Assembly: GCA_002371335.1 (NCBI GenBank)
Contig: DFHP01000038.1
Location: 1 to 7,896, forward strand
Reading direction: 5' to 3'
Source of the DNA: Eubacterium sp. UBA3720
GTDB lineage: Bacteria; Bacillota; Clostridia; Lachnospirales; Lachnospiraceae
Length of the DNA: 7,896 bases
A program made the translations under genes and the position numbers. The notes under the pieces are model-generated. The model saw nothing but the letters and a program-made list of their open reading frames with translations. It ran no database searches and had not been told where the DNA came from. The first letter of the stretch is position 1; the number at the start of each line of letters is the position of its first letter. Below are positions 4,291 to 7,896 of the stretch, piece by piece.

Positions 4291-7200
4291 ATGATGGATA
4301 CAAAAAAAGTATATGAGGCTATGGATGGTAATACCGCCACAGCCCATTCTGCCTATGCGCTGACTGAAGTGGCAGGAATTTACCCGATCACGCCGTCTTC
4401 TCCTATGGCGGAGACAGTAGATTCCTGGTCTGCAGGCGGCCGGAAGAATCTCTTTAATTCCGCTGTCAAAGTGGTGGAGATGCAGTCTGAGGGCGGTGCT
4501 GCCGGTGCGGTGCACGGAGCTCTTCAGGGCGGCGCGCTTTCCGCAACGTTCACTGCTTCCCAGGGATTGCTGCTCATGATACCAAATATTTATAAGTGGA
4601 AGGGCGAACTTCTGCCGGCAGTGGTACACGTTGCAGCACGTTCTCTCGCCACCCACACTCTCAGCATCTTTGGTGATCATCAGGATGTTTATGCATGTCG
4701 TCAGACCGGAGCAGTGATGCTGTGTTCACACTCTGTTCAGGATTGTATGGATCTGGCGGGAATGGCGCATCTTCTGGCTATCGATGCTTCTGTTCCGGTG
4801 ATCCATTTCTTCGACGGTTTCCGTACTTCTCACGAGATCCAGAAGGTAGAGGTGATGGACTATGAATTCCTGCGTTCTCTTCTTCCTGAGGATAAGCTCC
4901 AGGCATTCCGCGACCGTGCCCTGAACCCGCATGGAAACGCAGTGGTAAGAGGCGGACATCAGAACGATGACGTTTATTTCCAGCATGTAGAAGCGCAGAA
5001 TACACATTATGGCAAGGTTCCGGAGATCGCCGATAAGTATTTCGAAGCGATCAGCCGCCACACGGGAAGAACATACGCTCCGTTCGTTTATTACGGCGCG
5101 CCGGATGCAGACAGAGTCATCATTGCCATGGGTTCTGTCACCGACACCATTACAGAGACGGTCGACGCTTTGAATGCAGGCGGAGAGAAAGTAGGACTTA
5201 TCAAAGTCTATCTTTACCGTCCGTTTTCCATTTCTCACCTGAAGGCTGTGCTGCCGGATACAGTCCGCAAGATCGCGGTACTGGACCGTACAAAAGAGAC
5301 AGGCGCCCGTGAACCGCTGTTCCTGGATGTTGAGCATGCTCTGCGTGACAAAGAAGATCTGACCATCATCGGCGGACGCTACGGACTTAGTTCCAAAGAT
5401 ACTCAGCCGTCTCAGATCGCTGCAGTTTTCGCGGAACTGAAGAAAGATGCTCCTAAGTCGGAGTTCACCATCGGAATCGAAGACGATGTTACCGGACTGT
5501 CCCTTGAGCCTGTACCGGTTAATATTTCAAATCGCTATACATCATGCCTGTTCTTCGGACTTGGCGCGGATGGAACCGTCGGCGCAAACAAGAGTACCGT
5601 AAAGATCATCGGAAACAACACGCCGATGTACGCCCAGGCATACTTTGCATATAACTCCCAGAAGTCTGGAAATGTTACCCGCTCACATCTGAGATTCGGT
5701 CCGGATCCTATCCGCTCCCCGTACTATATCGAAGAGGCAGATTTCATCTCCTGTTCAACAGAGAGCTACTGTTTCAAATATGATATGCTGAAGTCTCTGA
5801 AGGACGGAGGAACATTCCTTCTGAGTACAGTCCACAGCAAAGAAGAAATGCCGGAATATCTGCCGGAAAGGATGCTTGCCCAGCTGGCGAAAAAACACGT
5901 TAAGTTCTATATCATTAACGCCACCAGCATTGCCCAGGCTCATGGTCTCGGAAAGCATACAAATACTATTCTTCAGGCGTCATTCTTTGCTTTGAATGAG
6001 CAGATCATGCCTTATGCTGAAGCGGAAGAGCAGATGAAGAAATCAGTAAAGAAAACATACGCCAGAAAAGGCGAGGATGTAGTTAACAACAACCTGAACG
6101 CCATTGACGAAGGAAAGAGCGGACTGGTTAAGGTAGACGTGGATGAAGCATGGCTGGCATATGACGCTTCCGCACCGCTGTATAAGAAGACGGGCGACGC
6201 ATACTTTGACGATAACGTTCTGGCAATGAATTCCCTCGGCGGATATGATATGCCTGTTTCCAGTTTCATGAAAAATGGCATTCTTGACGGATCTCTTCCG
6301 GGAAATATCACATTTAAAGAGAAGAGGAATATCGCTGATTCTGTTCCGGCGTGGGACGCAGACAAATGTATTGAGTGCGGCAAATGTGCATTCGCATGTC
6401 CTCATGCTACGATCCGTTCGTTCCTGATGAATGAAGAGGAAGTGGCGAAAGGACAGGAAATAGCAGATGCAAATGGAATAACCTTTGAGTATAAGGATCC
6501 GACGCCTGCATATACCAGAGCAAAGGATGAGGGACTGAAATTCCGTATTCAGGTATCTCCGCAGAACTGCGTAGGCTGCGGCGTTTGCTGGACAGTGTGT
6601 CCGGCTAAAGCACTGAACCCTGTAGAAAATGCCAAAATGCAGACACAGGAGCCTCTGGCAGATTATTTGTACAAGGAGGTCACATATAAAGAGGAATACG
6701 GCAGACCGGGAACGGAAGCCGGAACAGCGCTTAAAAAGCCATATTTCGAGGTTTCGGGATGCTGTCCGGGCTGCGGCGAGGCACCGTATTACCGCCTTAT
6801 CTCCCAGCTCTTTGGCAAAGATATGATGGTTGCGAACGCTACCGGATGTTCCATGATCTACAGCTCGGCCACACCGTCTTCTCCTTTTGTAGTAGATAAA
6901 AACGGCGAGGGTATCGCATGGGCAAATTCCCTCTTTGAGGATAATGCTGAGTATGGATTCGGAATGTCCATCGCTCAGAATGTCAAAAGCGCAAAGATCC
7001 TTGGCATTATGGAAGATAATCTGGATAAAGTGGAGCCTGAGCTGAAAGAACTGTTTACCCGTTACATCGATGCGAAGGGCGACAGAGATGTTCAGAGAAG
7101 CATCAAGGATGAACTCATCGGCGCTGTAGAGAGTTCAAAAAATGCAGAGGTGAAAGAACTTCTGGAACTGCGCAGAGATCTGGTCGGAAAATCAGTCTGG

Positions 7201-7833
7201 ATCATCGGCGGCGACGGATGGGCTTATGATATCGGCTACGGCGGTCTGGACCACGTAATGGCAAATGACATGAATGTAAACGTCCTGGTGCTGGATACAG
7301 AGGTTTATTCCAATACCGGCGGCCAGTCCTCCAAGTCTTCCCAGGCTTCCTCCATCGGACTGTTCGCGGCAGGCGGAAAAACGCTGGCTAAGAAAGACCT
7401 GGGACAGATCTTCATGGAGTACGGAACGGCATATGTAGCTTCCATCGCGCTGGGCGCAAACCAGACACAGGCGATCAAGGCACTGAAGGAAGCGGAGAGC
7501 TTCCCCGGACCATCTATCATTATCGCCTACTCTCCATGTATAGAGCATGGAATCAAAGGCGGTCTGATCCGTTATCCGAACGTTCAGAAAAACGCAGTTG
7601 CCTGCGGTTATGTACCGCTGTACCGCTTCGATCCGCGGAATGAGAAACCTCTGACTGTGGATTCCAAGGCACCTGACTGGAGCAAATTTACACAGTTCCT
7701 GATGAACGAAGCACGTTACTTCAATCTGCCGCGTCTGAAAGGCGAAGAAACAGCAACAGCAATGTTTGCGAAAACGCTTTCCGATGCACAGATACGTTAT
7801 GAGAAACTGATCCAGAAACAGAAACTGCAGTAA
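4291..7833 (+). CDS. nifJ: Pyruvate:ferredoxin (flavodoxin) oxidoreductase
   Basis: This cytoplasmic enzyme converts pyruvate and CoA to acetyl-CoA and CO2 with reduction of ferredoxin or flavodoxin, the central step linking glycolysis to acetate, butyrate or hydrogen formation in anaerobes. The chain of 1180 residues is the usual length of the homodimeric single-chain form. Domains in order are: the N-terminal pyrimidine-binding domain with YPITPSSPMAE (31-41); a transketolase C-like domain; the gamma-type domain with FFGLGADGTVGANKSTVKII; a two-cluster ferredoxin domain with Cys693/696/699/703 and Cys760/763/766/770; and the C-terminal TPP domain. That last domain has a proximal cluster formed by Cys825, Cys828, Cys853 and Cys1083, and a GDGWAYDIG motif (974-982) with Asn1008 completing the Mg-TPP site. 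All expected cofactor residues are present, so it should be active. The start could also be ATG 4294. Codon use favours CGT/CGC and ATC more than the neighbouring genes do, consistent with high expression. Confidence 0.97.
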   Translation: MMDTKKVYEAMDGNTATAHSAYALTEVAGIYPITPSSPMAETVDSWSAGGRKNLFNSAVKVVEMQSEGGAAGAVHGALQGGALSATFTASQGLLLMIPNIYKWKGELLPAVVHVAARSLATHTLSIFGDHQDVYACRQTGAVMLCSHSVQDCMDLAGMAHLLAIDASVPVIHFFDGFRTSHEIQKVEVMDYEFLRSLLPEDKLQAFRDRALNPHGNAVVRGGHQNDDVYFQHVEAQNTHYGKVPEIADKYFEAISRHTGRTYAPFVYYGAPDADRVIIAMGSVTDTITETVDALNAGGEKVGLIKVYLYRPFSISHLKAVLPDTVRKIAVLDRTKETGAREPLFLDVEHALRDKEDLTIIGGRYGLSSKDTQPSQIAAVFAELKKDAPKSEFTIGIEDDVTGLSLEPVPVNISNRYTSCLFFGLGADGTVGANKSTVKIIGNNTPMYAQAYFAYNSQKSGNVTRSHLRFGPDPIRSPYYIEEADFISCSTESYCFKYDMLKSLKDGGTFLLSTVHSKEEMPEYLPERMLAQLAKKHVKFYIINATSIAQAHGLGKHTNTILQASFFALNEQIMPYAEAEEQMKKSVKKTYARKGEDVVNNNLNAIDEGKSGLVKVDVDEAWLAYDASAPLYKKTGDAYFDDNVLAMNSLGGYDMPVSSFMKNGILDGSLPGNITFKEKRNIADSVPAWDADKCIECGKCAFACPHATIRSFLMNEEEVAKGQEIADANGITFEYKDPTPAYTRAKDEGLKFRIQVSPQNCVGCGVCWTVCPAKALNPVENAKMQTQEPLADYLYKEVTYKEEYGRPGTEAGTALKKPYFEVSGCCPGCGEAPYYRLISQLFGKDMMVANATGCSMIYSSATPSSPFVVDKNGEGIAWANSLFEDNAEYGFGMSIAQNVKSAKILGIMEDNLDKVEPELKELFTRYIDAKGDRDVQRSIKDELIGAVESSKNAEVKELLELRRDLVGKSVWIIGGDGWAYDIGYGGLDHVMANDMNVNVLVLDTEVYSNTGGQSSKSSQASSIGLFAAGGKTLAKKDLGQIFMEYGTAYVASIALGANQTQAIKALKEAESFPGPSIIIAYSPCIEHGIKGGLIRYPNVQKNAVACGYVPLYRFDPRNEKPLTVDSKAPDWSKFTQFLMNEARYFNLPRLKGEETATAMFAKTLSDAQIRYEKLIQKQKLQ

Positions 7834-7837
7834 GCAA

Positions 7838-7865
7838 GGCCTCCGGCCATAAAAAACCGGCTGCC
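7838..7865 (+). terminator. Weak hairpin after nifJ, possible terminator
   Basis: GGC-ct-CCGG (7838-7846) can pair with CCGG-ct-GCC (7857-7865) around a 10-base A-rich loop, starting 4 bases after the stop. Only a C/T-rich stretch follows, with no clear T run, so termination here is uncertain. The window ends 31 bases later with nothing further recognised. Confidence 0.35.
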
Positions 7866-7896
7866 GTTCTCCCACTGATATGCTACCCCCAAGTAG

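Noticed and set aside
4621..4635. GGTACACG in nifJ resembling an R arm
   Set aside because: Only 8 bases match, it lies in conserved nifJ coding sequence and has no partner arm.
4135..4680. 181-codon minus-strand frame over the nifJ start
   Set aside because: It lies opposite clear nifJ coding sequence, has no recognisable family and is Cys/His/Arg-rich as expected of an antisense shadow.
7192..7875. 227-codon minus-strand frame over the nifJ 3' end
   Set aside because: It is antisense to the conserved TPP domain of nifJ; composition and lack of similarity indicate a shadow.

Overview
The window reads as chromosomal DNA of a Gram-positive anaerobe of the Clostridia, most likely Lachnospiraceae. 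The reasons are a single-chain pyruvate:ferredoxin oxidoreductase with a perfect AGGAGGT ribosome binding site, a DUF2812 membrane protein, a PlsY-type acyltransferase, a MATE transporter, intermediate base composition and AT-rich gaps. This is inference from gene content; no rRNA or other phylogenetic marker is present. All genes are on the + strand. No transposase, integrase, tRNA or CRISPR array was seen.

Layout. (1) 1-953: the 3' end of a probable DUF2812 membrane protein, translationally coupled to a divergent PlsY-like glycerol-3-phosphate acyltransferase. (2) 954-1172: repeat copy R1, then a good sigma-A-type promoter and a roughly 100-nt leader. The leader holds a strong terminator hairpin, an internal direct repeat and a 28-codon upstream ORF ending one base before the MATE start, so it looks like an attenuator. 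(3) 1173-2522: a full-length MATE transporter whose last codons and stop lie inside repeat copy R2. (4) 2585-2860: a DUF1538 gene fragment, cut off after its first two membrane segments. (5) 2906-3047: a 142-nt nearly continuous palindrome with 15-bp ends. (6) 3067-4020: a membrane-anchored (beta/alpha)8 glycosidase-like protein with both clan GH-A catalytic glutamates, followed by a terminator and repeat copy R3. (7) 4119-7833: a structured leader, then pyruvate:ferredoxin oxidoreductase (nifJ/por).

The genes do not form one pathway. PFOR is central fermentative metabolism (pyruvate to acetyl-CoA, CO2 and reduced ferredoxin). PlsY-like is phospholipid synthesis, MATE is efflux and the glycosidase-like protein acts at the cell surface. 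The parts least explained by ordinary genes are non-coding: a three-copy family of 60-74-bp palindromic elements (R1-R3) at the ends of transcription units, the large hairpin beside the broken DUF1538 gene, and the MATE leader. The repeat-rich stretch from about 950 to 4120, with a truncated gene in it, looks like a small accessory or rearranged segment between core genes.
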